This document shows, piece by piece, positions 25,462-33,048 of a stretch of DNA of 33,048 bases (position 1 is its first letter; each line of letters begins with the position of its first letter). This DNA is from a candidate division WOR-1 bacterium RIFCSPLOWO2_02_FULL_46_20 (lineage in GTDB: Bacteria; Margulisbacteria; WOR-1; O2-12-FULL-45-9): positions 1 through 33,048 of the forward strand of contig METP01000006.1 in assembly GCA_001771365.1 (NCBI GenBank), read 5' to 3'. A program made the position numbers and the translations under genes. The notes below the pieces were generated by a model, which was given only the letters and a program-made list of their open reading frames with translations, was not told the DNA's origin and ran no database searches.

Positions 25462-25491
25462 ATCATAACACAAATTTATCTTTGTCATCAA
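25462..25491 (-). promoter_or_regulatory. Putative promoter of smc
   Basis: On the minus strand, TTGATG (25486-25491), 18-bp spacer, and extended -10 TGTTATGAT (hexamer 25462-25467). The -10 ends 9 nt before the ATG, predicting a leaderless or nearly leaderless mRNA; no Shine-Dalgarno is present. It sits back-to-back with the promoter of the + strand envelope operon. Confidence 0.5.
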
Positions 25492-25505
25492 TAGAGATTG
25501 GTTGT

Positions 25506-25535
25506 TTGCAAGTATGAAAAAGAGTGTGCTAAAAT
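25506..25535 (+). promoter_or_regulatory. Putative promoter of the envelope operon
   Basis: TTGCAA (25506-25511), 18-bp spacer, extended -10 TGCTAAAAT (hexamer 25530-25535). It ends 10 nt before the ATG at 25546 and overlaps the upstream in-frame ATG at 25534, which argues for the later start. Confidence 0.45.
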
Positions 25536-25545
25536 GGCGTCAAAC

Positions 25546-27246
25546 ATGAGGAAGGTCTTTGTTTTTTTATTTTTATTTTTCATTTGTATTTCTTTGGTTT
25601 ATGCTGATCTTGCAGAATTAGGCATTAATCCCCTCAGTATGGAAATTGGCAGCCGACCCTTAGGCATGGGGGCGGCTTATGCTGGTTTGGCTGATGACGT
25701 TAATGCGGTTTTGTATAATCCGGGTGGGATGGCCTGGGCCAAGGGGGTATCCCTTTCCATAACAAGCATGACTAATATTGCGGCAGTGCAGGCTTACCCG
25801 ACTGGTTATGGTTCATCGTTCGGCTTTGCTGTGGTTACTAACAAAATATCTGATATTCCAATTCCTACCGGGATAGCCAATTCTGAAAGTAGTGTGGTTT
25901 TGTTGTCTTATGGGACAAAGCTTAGTTTTTTGCCCCAGTATGGTAAGCAGGACTGGCTGCAACGGATTGGTATTGGTGCAAATTTAAAAGGTTTAATGGG
26001 GCAAAGGCTAACCAGAACGGGTTTTATCGACAGATCCGCTTCGGGCTGGGATCTTGATTTAGGGTTTTTGTGGAAGGGAGATGATTGGTGGACCGCCGGG
26101 CTGTCCATGCAAAATATTTTACCTGCTCGGGCTTTGGGTGGTGGTTCAATAAAATGGGATATTGGCGGAGAAGAAGAAGGAATTCCGTCTGTGACGAAAA
26201 TTGCCGCTTCTGCCCGAGTTATTGGTGACATTGATACCCCAATTTTTATGGAAGGCAGAGAATTAGTTATAAGCGGTGAGCTTGATTTCTCTTTGGCTAA
26301 ACAAACCTTATTGCGCCTGGGTGGAGAATGGAATTTTTCCAAAGAATTTTATATACGAACAGGTATAATGCAGCAGTCTGGGGGACAGGGAGTTTCTTCC
26401 GATCTAAATTTTGGGGTTGGCTATCTTACTGAAAAGTGGGGGATCGACTTTGCTACTTATCGAGAGCCTGCTATGGGAGCTCGTTACTCTTATTTATCGG
26501 TGCTTTATTTCCCGCAAGATTGGATCGTTTTCAGGCGGCTGAGCTTTAACCAGCCGAGCATGATTTTGGAAGAGGCGATAGAGCAGATCTCTTTGGTAAA
26601 TAATGCCGTTACTTATGATGAAAAGATCGAAGTTTTTGGCAAGGTTAAGCCGGGAGTAGATGTTTATATTAATGATTTAAGAGCTGCGATAGGCTCGGAT
26701 TATTCCTTTAAAACCGTGGTGCCGCTGCATCTGAAAAAAAATTTGGTGGTTGTGGAAGCCCGCTACGAAAGCGAGAAAAAAACCTGGAAGTATAAGGTTC
26801 TTAGAAAGAAAAAAGTTGAGCTGGCTGAGGAGAAAAAAGTAAAAGAAGAGCTTGAACATGCGGTAACAAGCGAGGACAAAAAAACACTGGCAGAGAAGGA
26901 AAAAGAGATATTGAAAACCAAGGAAAAAGTTGAGACCCTGGTTACCATGGGTGTTATCGAGGTTAGTCCCGAGGCTGATTTTGCTATGGATGCCGGGATA
27001 ACCAGGGGAGAGCTGGCGACCTGGCTGGTAAAGGCCTCCGGTGCGCCGCTGCCGGAAATTAAAGAAAATCTCTATGTTGATGTGCCGGCAACCCATCCGT
27101 TGGCCCCCTATATTTTTGTTGTTAATAAGTTAAAAATTCTGCAACATTTTCCCGACGGTACTTTTAGGCCGGATGCGCTTGTTTCTAAAGATGAAGGCGC
27201 GATTATCTTCAAACGTATTTTTCAACAAACAGGAACAGTCAGATGA
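25546..27246 (+). CDS. PorV-like outer-membrane protein with Ig-like and C-terminal SLH domains
   Basis: 566 residues from ATG 25546 (signal peptide MRKVFVFLFLFFICISLVYA). Residues ~35-70 carry GSRPLGMGAAYAGLADDVNAVLYNPGGMAW, the N-terminal hallmark of PorV/PorQ/UPF0164-type barrels, and strands continue to ~322. Residues ~353-405 look like one Ig-like module (EKIEVFGKVKPGVDVYIND...). Residues ~415-465 are a highly charged helix (KKKVELAEEKKVKEELE). Residues ~466-560 hold SLH motifs (AMDAGITRGELATWLVKA and LQHFPDGTFRPDALVSKDEGA). SLH domains bind cell-wall polymers, so the protein probably ties the outer membrane to peptidoglycan. In the known Negativicutes and Thermotoga examples the SLH is N-terminal; here it is C-terminal. 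The stop overlaps the next ATG (ATGA). The ATG at 25534 is the alternative start. Confidence 0.8.
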   Translation: MRKVFVFLFLFFICISLVYADLAELGINPLSMEIGSRPLGMGAAYAGLADDVNAVLYNPGGMAWAKGVSLSITSMTNIAAVQAYPTGYGSSFGFAVVTNKISDIPIPTGIANSESSVVLLSYGTKLSFLPQYGKQDWLQRIGIGANLKGLMGQRLTRTGFIDRSASGWDLDLGFLWKGDDWWTAGLSMQNILPARALGGGSIKWDIGGEEEGIPSVTKIAASARVIGDIDTPIFMEGRELVISGELDFSLAKQTLLRLGGEWNFSKEFYIRTGIMQQSGGQGVSSDLNFGVGYLTEKWGIDFATYREPAMGARYSYLSVLYFPQDWIVFRRLSFNQPSMILEEAIEQISLVNNAVTYDEKIEVFGKVKPGVDVYINDLRAAIGSDYSFKTVVPLHLKKNLVVVEARYESEKKTWKYKVLRKKKVELAEEKKVKEELEHAVTSEDKKTLAEKEKEILKTKEKVETLVTMGVIEVSPEADFAMDAGITRGELATWLVKASGAPLPEIKENLYVDVPATHPLAPYIFVVNKLKILQHFPDGTFRPDALVSKDEGAIIFKRIFQQTGTVR

Positions 27247-28133
27247 AAATGATCAAATTTAAATATTGGGGCTCCATGCTTGGCGTTTTGCTGTTATTGA
27301 TAACGCTGACCTGTGCCGCTAAGAAAGCCGAAGCTGAAGACAAGAAAGCTTTGACTAAAGGTGAGTTTATTGAACAGCTCTCGGCCGATAAACTTATGAA
27401 AGATAAGATTAAGGAGCTTGTTTCCTGGACCGTTGGATACGACGTTTCAAAAGTTAGCAAGGTTAAGCTTACGCCAACCATTACTTATGTCAAAGCAATC
27501 CCAAAACGAATGCCGCCGGATGGCAATACGGTGCTGGAAATTTTTGCCTCAGTTTATGATCCGGGAGGGCCGGAGAACATAGCCGGAGTCAGGGCGGACT
27601 TAAGCCCTATTGGCAGGTTGGCAAACACAAAGATGATAGATGAAGGGTCATATGGGGATAGGGTGGCGGATGACGGAGTATTTACCGTACAAACAAATGT
27701 TGCGCCAAAAACAACTCTTGGGCCTAAAGAGATTCCTGTCTCGGTGGCGAATAATAGAGGTTGGTTGGCGCGAGCGAAAACCACCTTGGATGTTGAGAAA
27801 AATCCAGCTATAATTGATGTCAAGTTTTTGCCAGAAAAAATACTGCCAGACGATCAGACACTGGCGACAATAATTGTCGAGATTGATAATCCGGGCAGGG
27901 TCGAAGATTTAAAAAGTGTTACGGCTGATTTTCGGGCTTTTGGTTATACTGAACTGTTGCCGCTGAGAAATGATGGTGAGGGAGGTGATGTTGTGGCGGG
28001 CGACAACAATTTTGTGGCGCAGTTTGTGGTGCCGTCTTTTACCAGAGCGGGTGATTACCGCATAAGAATAGGGGCTTCAAATCTAGTTGGAGGTTATATA
28101 GATAGGGATGTTGTTTTGAAGGTGACCAGATAA
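27243..28133 (+). CDS. Exported protein with two Ig-like (choice-of-anchor X-like) domains
   Basis: 296 residues. N-terminal hydrophobic segment ~9-24 (SMLGVLLLLITLTC) followed by AAKKAEAEDKK. A Cys is at the right place for a lipoprotein but the residues before it (TLTC) are a poor lipobox, so signal peptidase I cleavage after AEA is equally possible. A short charged linker leads to two beta-sandwich repeats, ~75-165 and ~178-296. Each starts with a P..MPPDG.T or P..LPDDQT motif and contains a GD.VA(D/G)D-type turn (SYGDRVADDGVF, GGDVVAGDNNF). This is the pattern of the choice-of-anchor X / invasin-like Ig family found in periplasmic or surface proteins. It sits between the SLH barrel and the sensor kinase with overlapping start and stop codons on both sides, so it may act in the same envelope complex or sensing pathway. 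Confidence 0.65.
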   Translation: MKMIKFKYWGSMLGVLLLLITLTCAAKKAEAEDKKALTKGEFIEQLSADKLMKDKIKELVSWTVGYDVSKVSKVKLTPTITYVKAIPKRMPPDGNTVLEIFASVYDPGGPENIAGVRADLSPIGRLANTKMIDEGSYGDRVADDGVFTVQTNVAPKTTLGPKEIPVSVANNRGWLARAKTTLDVEKNPAIIDVKFLPEKILPDDQTLATIIVEIDNPGRVEDLKSVTADFRAFGYTELLPLRNDGEGGDVVAGDNNFVAQFVVPSFTRAGDYRIRIGASNLVGGYIDRDVVLKVTR

Positions 28134-30337
28134 TGTTGTCTACACTGACTATTGTTAATATTTTTAGCGAAATATTTGCCGCGGGTTTTTTGCTTGCCGG
28201 AGTTATTGTCTTTATAAAGAATTATTTTTCTTATAAAAAAACTAAGGATTTTTTCTTTGCCTTAATTTTCCTCAGCCTTTTTGTTTATGTTGCCACAACA
28301 ATTATTTCACAAATGATGTTTAATCTTGGTCGTGAGGTTTCCGAGCTTATTCTGGTTAATAAAATTATATATGTGAGCATTGTTTTGTGCTCGATTTTTG
28401 TCTGGGCTTTTCTGGTTGAGCGCTTTGATTTGACAAAATTGCGCTGGAGCAATGGATTTCTAATTGGTATCGGTGGCCTTATAATCTATCGCATCCTGGC
28501 CTCTACGGTTAATTTGATATATCGCGAGGGAATAATCGAGCCAATTGTAGACTTCTCTTTGTTTGTGCCAGCGAAGCAGGTTTTTGCCCTGATGTGGTTA
28601 GCCTTAGCTCTTTTTGCGTTTTTTTCAGCGATAAAATCAAAGGGTGGCAGAAGAACCCTTACTATGTATTTAGCCTCTTCCGCTGTGGCCTTTTTGTTTG
28701 TGTTGTTGTTTTCTTTCCTGTATGTGCGCTTTGGTGAGCCGGGCTATTTAGTTGCTTCCTGGAGCTTAATCCTGTTAGCGAGTCTGGGCTTTCTGTTGGC
28801 AGAATTGATTCCAATGGACTCGTTTGAAGCCAGGCAACCGCTGCGTTTTTTTAGGACGCGCTTGTTGTTTAAGCTTCTGCTAATTTTTGTTTTGTTGATT
28901 GTAATTCTTTTTGAAACTACTACTCTGGCTACTATAAATATCAGTAAAGATGCGCTGTCCAAGGTGATCCTATCCAATTATTCCAGGGCGGCAGAAGATG
29001 TGGCGGAAGAAATTGAAAGCTCGAGCGGGGAGCCTTCTTTAGTCTACCTGCAGATGTTGCTGGCTAAAGCTAGAATCAAAGGCCAGGGGGTAGTTTTTCT
29101 GGTTGATCAAGAGGGCAGGCTTATTTCTCATCCGGACAGTAACAGAGCCATACAAAAAGAGGATTTTTCTGGAAACCAGGCGGTGCGGCAGATTTTAAAA
29201 AAAGTTAAGGGAGAGGGGGAATTTCGTGATGAGCTGGGCAGCCTGATGGTTGGAGCTTACGTGCCGATAAATAAATTTGGTTGGGGGGTAGTAGCCCAGG
29301 AGCCCATGGCCTCAGCCTATTTTGAAATGCGCAGATTAGAAACAAACTCTCTTGTTTTTGTCATCCTGGGGATTTTATTGACGGCTTTGGTGGGGATATT
29401 TTTTGCCCGGTCTATCGAGAGGCCAATTAAAGAACTTACTCTAGGCACAGAAGCAGTGGCCAAAGGAGATCTGCGCTGGCAGGTTTTGGTGAATTCCTCG
29501 GATGAGATTGGTCGATTGGCAGCGGCCTTTAATCAAATGACCAAGGATTTGCGTGATAGTCAGGAGCGCCTCGTCCTGTCAGAAAAGTTGGCTTCTTTGG
29601 GGACAATGGCGGCTGGCATGGCGCACGAAATTAAAAATCCACTGGTTTCCATCAGAACCTTTACCCAGATCTTGCAGCAGAAATGGGATGATCAGGAATT
29701 TAGAAATAAATTCTCTTCCATTATCCCGCATGAGATTGAGCGCATTAATCGTATTGCTGAAAGTTTATTGAAATTTGGCAGGCCGATGAAGCCTGAGCTG
29801 GCCAAGCTAGAGGTTAATCTGCTTTTGGATGAAGTTCTCTTGCTTTTTGAGAGCGAGTGCAAGAAGTACAATATCAGAGTTGCCAAGAAACTGGCAGAGC
29901 TGCCGGAGATAACCGGCGATGCTGGTCAATTGCAACAAGTTTTTGTTAATATGATTAAAAATGCGATTGAAGCAATGCACGAAAAAGGTGGAGAGCTTAT
30001 TATTAAAACAGATCTGGGGGAAGTGGTGAGACTTGGCAAAATAGAAAAACAGGGAATGAAAAAAGGTGAGGATATGGTTTGGGGCGAAGGAGAAGCTCTA
30101 GCGGCACCGATCCCCGTGGTTTTTATTGAAATTACAGATACCGGGGAAGGGGTCTCCGATGAGAATCTGAAGAGTTTATTCGATCCATTTTTTACCACTA
30201 AGATGACGGGTACTGGAATGGGATTGCCAATTACTTTACGTATTATTGAAGAGCACAAAGGATCAATTAAGGTGAGGAGTCGGCCAGGGATGGGGACTAC
30301 GTTTATTATTACTTTACCTCAGACAATTAATGTGTAG
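28133..30337 (+). CDS. Membrane sensor histidine kinase (7TM, Cache-like, HAMP, HisKA, HATPase)
   Basis: 734 residues. Residues ~8-225 contain about seven hydrophobic helices, like the 7TM sensing modules of bacterial kinases. A further TM (~245-262) leads into an extracytoplasmic Cache-like domain (~267-398, with VFLVDQEGRLISHPD and GAYVPINKFGWGVVAQE), then a TM (~406-424) and HAMP (~425-478). The catalytic core has phospho-acceptor His498 (GMAHEIKNPLVSI), N box (VFVNMIKNAIEAM, ~603-615), G1 DTGEGV (669-674), F box FDPFFTTK (683-690) and G2 GTGMGLPI (693-700). The core is of the NtrB/AtoS-like type. It autophosphorylates and should pass phosphate to a response regulator, none of which is encoded in this window. 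Its ATG overlaps the preceding stop (TAATG), so the kinase is co-expressed with the two envelope proteins, its plausible sensory partners. Confidence 0.93.
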   Translation: MLSTLTIVNIFSEIFAAGFLLAGVIVFIKNYFSYKKTKDFFFALIFLSLFVYVATTIISQMMFNLGREVSELILVNKIIYVSIVLCSIFVWAFLVERFDLTKLRWSNGFLIGIGGLIIYRILASTVNLIYREGIIEPIVDFSLFVPAKQVFALMWLALALFAFFSAIKSKGGRRTLTMYLASSAVAFLFVLLFSFLYVRFGEPGYLVASWSLILLASLGFLLAELIPMDSFEARQPLRFFRTRLLFKLLLIFVLLIVILFETTTLATINISKDALSKVILSNYSRAAEDVAEEIESSSGEPSLVYLQMLLAKARIKGQGVVFLVDQEGRLISHPDSNRAIQKEDFSGNQAVRQILKKVKGEGEFRDELGSLMVGAYVPINKFGWGVVAQEPMASAYFEMRRLETNSLVFVILGILLTALVGIFFARSIERPIKELTLGTEAVAKGDLRWQVLVNSSDEIGRLAAAFNQMTKDLRDSQERLVLSEKLASLGTMAAGMAHEIKNPLVSIRTFTQILQQKWDDQEFRNKFSSIIPHEIERINRIAESLLKFGRPMKPELAKLEVNLLLDEVLLLFESECKKYNIRVAKKLAELPEITGDAGQLQQVFVNMIKNAIEAMHEKGGELIIKTDLGEVVRLGKIEKQGMKKGEDMVWGEGEALAAPIPVVFIEITDTGEGVSDENLKSLFDPFFTTKMTGTGMGLPITLRIIEEHKGSIKVRSRPGMGTTFIITLPQTINV

Positions 30338-30521
30338 CTTTTTTTAAGAAGCTGTGTATGCCATTTTCCAGCAGCGTATTCATATTTTCAAGAAGATCGC
30401 TTTGGGCCAGGAAAAACGATTTTTCTTCTGAACCGGCAAACAAAATGTTGCCGCTGGTTTTATAAATTACCCCTTCAATAGTTATAGTATTTGACGTTTG
30501 TTCTTTATATTCTGCGCGCAT
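30327..30521 (-). CDS. Small hypothetical protein (weak)
   Basis: 64 residues, starting MRAEYKEQTSNTITIEG. The composition is protein-like: a beta-like first half (VIYKTSGNILFAG) and an amphipathic helix at the end (SDLLENMNTLLENGIHSFLKK). It fills most of the 270-nt gap between the kinase and clpC on the opposite strand and overlaps the kinase stop by 11 nt. No Shine-Dalgarno stands out (upstream is GAAGACCTATT) and no family is recognised. It may be a real small gene or chance. Confidence 0.35.
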   Translation of the reverse strand: MRAEYKEQTSNTITIEGVIYKTSGNILFAGSEEKSFFLAQSDLLENMNTLLENGIHSFLKKATH

Positions 30522-30563
30522 AATAGGTCTTCGATATTATTATCGTGCGCGGAAGCCAAAAAC

Positions 30564-30592
30564 TTGCGTCAGTCAGTCAAGATTGTTATAAT
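30564..30592 (+). promoter_or_regulatory. Promoter of clpC
   Basis: TTGCGT (30564-30569), 17-bp spacer, extended -10 TGTTATAAT (hexamer 30587-30592). ATG codons in the clpC frame follow 10 nt (30603) and 16 nt (30609) after the -10. No CtsR- or CIRCE-like operator was recognised next to it. Confidence 0.65.
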
Positions 30593-30608
30593 GCATGCTG
30601 CAATGGCA

Positions 30609-33048
30609 ATGTTTGAAAGATTTACCGAAAAAGCCATCAGAATAATTATGGCCGCGCAAGAAGAGGCCAAACGGCTTGGGTCTCCTTTTGTTGGGACAGA
30701 GCATCTTTTGCTTGGTATGTTGCGTGAGGGCGAGCCCATAGTCATCAAAACCCTGGAATATTATAAAGTCGACGCTAAAACTATAAAAGAGCGTATTGAA
30801 GTTGGGTTAATGGATGAGCAACAAGGAGAGAAAGATGGTTCCGAAATTCCATTTAATGCCCAGGTTAAGTCTGTGATTGAGTTAGCCTGGGATGAGGCGC
30901 GGGGTTTGGGCCATAGCTATGTTGGGGTTGAGCATCTTTTTCTGGGAATCCTGAGGGCAGAGAAGGGTGTTGTTGGTGATATTCTGGCTGAATTGGACAT
31001 TACAATTTCTTCAGCCAAGAGCCGTATTATTACAGTTTTGGGTGAGGTTGGCACTTACCAAAAACAGATGCCGCGACCCAGCCGCACTCCGATTCTTGAC
31101 GGATTTAGCCGCGACATGACTGCTTTGGCCAGAGGAAGAAAATTAGATCCTGTGATCGGCCGGCATAGTGAAATAGAAAGGGTAACTCAAATTCTGTCAC
31201 GCCGCAAGAAGAACAATCCGGTTTTAATCGGGGAAGCTGGAGTGGGGAAGACCGCAATTGTCGAAGGGTTGTCCCAAAGGATTGTGACTGGCAATGTGCC
31301 CCCACCACTTTTGAGCAAAAAAGTCGTGACCCTGGATTTAGGCTTGTTAGTAGCCGGGACGCGCTACCGTGGAGAATTTGAAGAACGGATGAAAAAAGTT
31401 ATTTCGGAAGTAGGCAAAGACAGCAGTGTGATATTATTTATTGATGAGTTACATACTTTGATTGGGGCAGGGGCGGCAGAGGGAGCCATGGATGCGGCCA
31501 ATATACTGAAACCGGCTTTAGCCAGGGGGGAATTGCAATGCATTGGTGCGACGACTATTGACGAATTTCGTAAAAAGATAGAATCCGATCCGGCGCTTGA
31601 GCGCAGGTTTCAATCGGTCATGGTTGAGGAGCCTTCGGTGCCCGAAACCATTGAGATATTAAAAGGCCTGCGCGAGCGCTATGAGGATTTCCACAGAGTT
31701 AAAATTACCAACGATGCTTTAGTGTCGGCGGCACGTTTGTCCGCTCGTTATATCGCGGATCGGCATTTGCCGGATAAGGCGATTGATTTAATTGATGAAG
31801 CCTCTTCAAGAATTATGCTTAAGTCTTCTGTCGCTCCGCCTGAATTGATAGAGGTGATGAAGGAAATTGAGAAACTAAAAGCAGACAAAGAAAAAGCTGT
31901 TGAAAAACAGGAGTTTGAAACGGCAGCGCAACTCAGGGACAAAGAAGAAACGTTGCGTTTAAAATATGAGGAAATTGCGAAGCAATCAACCGGTTTGAGC
32001 CGCGAAGGGTATCCGGAGGTAACCTCAGAGGTTATTGCTCAGGTTGTTTCCGCCTGGACCGGTGTGCCGGTGACTCAATTAACCGCGGAAGAAACACAGC
32101 GGCTACTGGACATGGATGATGAGATAAAAAAGAAGGTGGTGGGCCAGGATGAGGCAATTTCTGGTATCTCTAAATCTATTCGGCGGGCACGGGCTGGCCT
32201 AAAAGATCCTAAAAGACCGATTGGTTCTTATATCTTTCTTGGCCCTTCAGGGGTTGGGAAGACCGAGCTGGCTAAGCGTTTGGCTGAATTTCTCTTTGGT
32301 GATGTCGATGCGGTAATCCGTATCGATATGTCGGAGTATTTGGAGCAGCATACAACTTCGCGTTTAATTGGCTCTCCCCCGGGCTATGTTGGTTTCGGTG
32401 AAGGTGGGCAGTTGACCGAGTCGGTGCGCCGCCGCCCGCATTCAGTTGTGCTTTTTGATGAAATTGAAAAAGCTCATCCTAATGTAATGAATGTCCTCTT
32501 GCAAATATTAGATGAAGGGCATATTACTGACGCGCAAGGCCGTTCGGTAGATTTTAAAAACACAGTTGTAATTATGACCAGCAATGTGGGGGCCGAGCTT
32601 ATCCAGAAAGAAACCTCCATGGGTTTTGCTCGTCATGCTGACGTGCAGGCTTCATATGACAGGATGAAAGAGACTGTGTTAGAAGAGCTAAAAAAACAGT
32701 TTAAGCCGGAGTTTCTTAATCGCGTAGACGCCAAGATTGTTTTCCGCCCATTATCCCGCGAAGATTTAGGCTGTATAATTGAGATTATGATGAAAGATAT
32801 TAATACTCGCCTGGAAGAAAAGGGCATTGCTCTAAAAGTTTCAAAAAATGTGAAAAAATTCTTGGTTGATAAGGGTTATGATCCGAAACTGGGCGCCAGA
32901 CCTTTACGTCGCGCGATTGAGGAGTATGTGGAAGATCCGCTATCTGAAGAGGTGCTTAAAGGCAAATTTGGCTATGGTAGCAAGATTAATCTGAGGATTG
33001 AAAAAGACAAGATAATTTTTTTTGGTAACAAAGGTAAATCTTTGACCT
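30609..33048 (+). CDS. clpC: ATP-dependent Clp protease ATP-binding subunit ClpC (3' end cut by window)
   Basis: 813 residues visible with no stop, so the gene runs off the window, probably by only a few codons since ClpC is about 810-850 residues. Start chosen at MFERFTEKA, the family N-terminus; in-frame ATGs at 30603 and 30591 are alternatives. Two Clp_N repeats (~1-145) bind adaptors. AAA domain D1 has Walker A GEAGVGKT (208-215) and Walker B with Asp279-Glu280. A middle region with a UVR motif ([22 protein letters not shown]) distinguishes ClpC from ClpA/ClpB. D2 has Walker A GPSGVGKT (545-552), then FDEIEKAHP and the C-terminal ClpB_D2-small domain ([22 protein letters not shown]). It unfolds substrates for ClpP. 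Unlike in Firmicutes, ctsR-mcsA-mcsB do not precede it; the upstream neighbour is a histidine kinase operon. Confidence 0.95.
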   Translation, partial: MFERFTEKAIRIIMAAQEEAKRLGSPFVGTEHLLLGMLREGEPIVIKTLEYYKVDAKTIKERIEVGLMDEQQGEKDGSEIPFNAQVKSVIELAWDEARGLGHSYVGVEHLFLGILRAEKGVVGDILAELDITISSAKSRIITVLGEVGTYQKQMPRPSRTPILDGFSRDMTALARGRKLDPVIGRHSEIERVTQILSRRKKNNPVLIGEAGVGKTAIVEGLSQRIVTGNVPPPLLSKKVVTLDLGLLVAGTRYRGEFEERMKKVISEVGKDSSVILFIDELHTLIGAGAAEGAMDAANILKPALARGELQCIGATTIDEFRKKIESDPALERRFQSVMVEEPSVPETIEILKGLRERYEDFHRVKITNDALVSAARLSARYIADRHLPDKAIDLIDEASSRIMLKSSVAPPELIEVMKEIEKLKADKEKAVEKQEFETAAQLRDKEETLRLKYEEIAKQSTGLSREGYPEVTSEVIAQVVSAWTGVPVTQLTAEETQRLLDMDDEIKKKVVGQDEAISGISKSIRRARAGLKDPKRPIGSYIFLGPSGVGKTELAKRLAEFLFGDVDAVIRIDMSEYLEQHTTSRLIGSPPGYVGFGEGGQLTESVRRRPHSVVLFDEIEKAHPNVMNVLLQILDEGHITDAQGRSVDFKNTVVIMTSNVGAELIQKETSMGFARHADVQASYDRMKETVLEELKKQFKPEFLNRVDAKIVFRPLSREDLGCIIEIMMKDINTRLEEKGIALKVSKNVKKFLVDKGYDPKLGARPLRRAIEEYVEDPLSEEVLKGKFGYGSKINLRIEKDKIIFFGNKGKSLT

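Noticed and set aside
30532-30545. CGATA-TTAT-TATCG mini-hairpin upstream of clpC
   Set aside because: Five-base-pair AT-rich stem; does not match CIRCE or the CtsR heptad repeat and may be chance.

Overview
The window reads as chromosomal DNA of a diderm, probably anaerobic, uncultured-lineage bacterium. The evidence for two membranes is a 1366-residue protein ending in an outer-membrane-type aromatic C-terminus, a PorV-like barrel carrying SLH domains, and secreted proteins with FlgD-like C-terminal domains. FabK instead of FabI, an Etf whose alpha subunit carries an N-terminal 2x[4Fe-4S] ferredoxin domain, and this mix of envelope proteins would suit a candidate phylum near Cyanobacteria/Margulisbacteria (for example WOR-1/Saganbacteria). 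That placement is my inference and is not proven by the sequence. No rRNA, tRNA, CRISPR array or insertion sequence was recognised.

Layout. 1-560 (+) is the 3' end of a secreted protein with a FlgD-like C-terminal domain. 572-17792 (-) is a long fatty-acid-synthesis locus, in transcription order rpmF, plsX, fabH, acd (acyl-CoA dehydrogenase), then an interruption, then etfB, etfA, fabD, fabG, acpP, fabK, fabF and a large outer-membrane protein coupled to fabF by a TAATG overlap. The interruption (about 10.8-14.4 kb) holds a + strand gene for a sigma-70-like protein fused to about five N-terminal repeats, and a - strand AAA_14/DUF4143 ATPase. The ATPase is bracketed by an imperfect 31-bp direct repeat of the last codons of acd. 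A near-consensus promoter precedes rpmF.

17927-19217 (-) holds xerC/D and a small M15-type peptidase. metK (+) follows behind a perfect-consensus promoter. 20540-25452 (-) holds an SMC-family ATPase that is only about 746 residues long and seems to lack the hinge domain. Its stop overlaps the start of a secreted protein built of 16 WEDxR..DIYAQ-type repeats.

25546-30337 (+) is a tightly overlapping three-gene envelope operon: PorV-like barrel with Ig-like and SLH domains, an exported two-domain Ig-like protein, and a membrane sensor histidine kinase. 30609 to the end (+) is clpC, missing at most a few C-terminal codons.

Most noteworthy: the repeat-fused sigma-like protein, the hinge-less short SMC, the duplicated acd 3' end flanking the ATPase, the acd-etfBA module inside a fab operon, and -10 boxes lying 7-10 nt (or slightly more) before start codons of several genes, which suggests leaderless transcripts.
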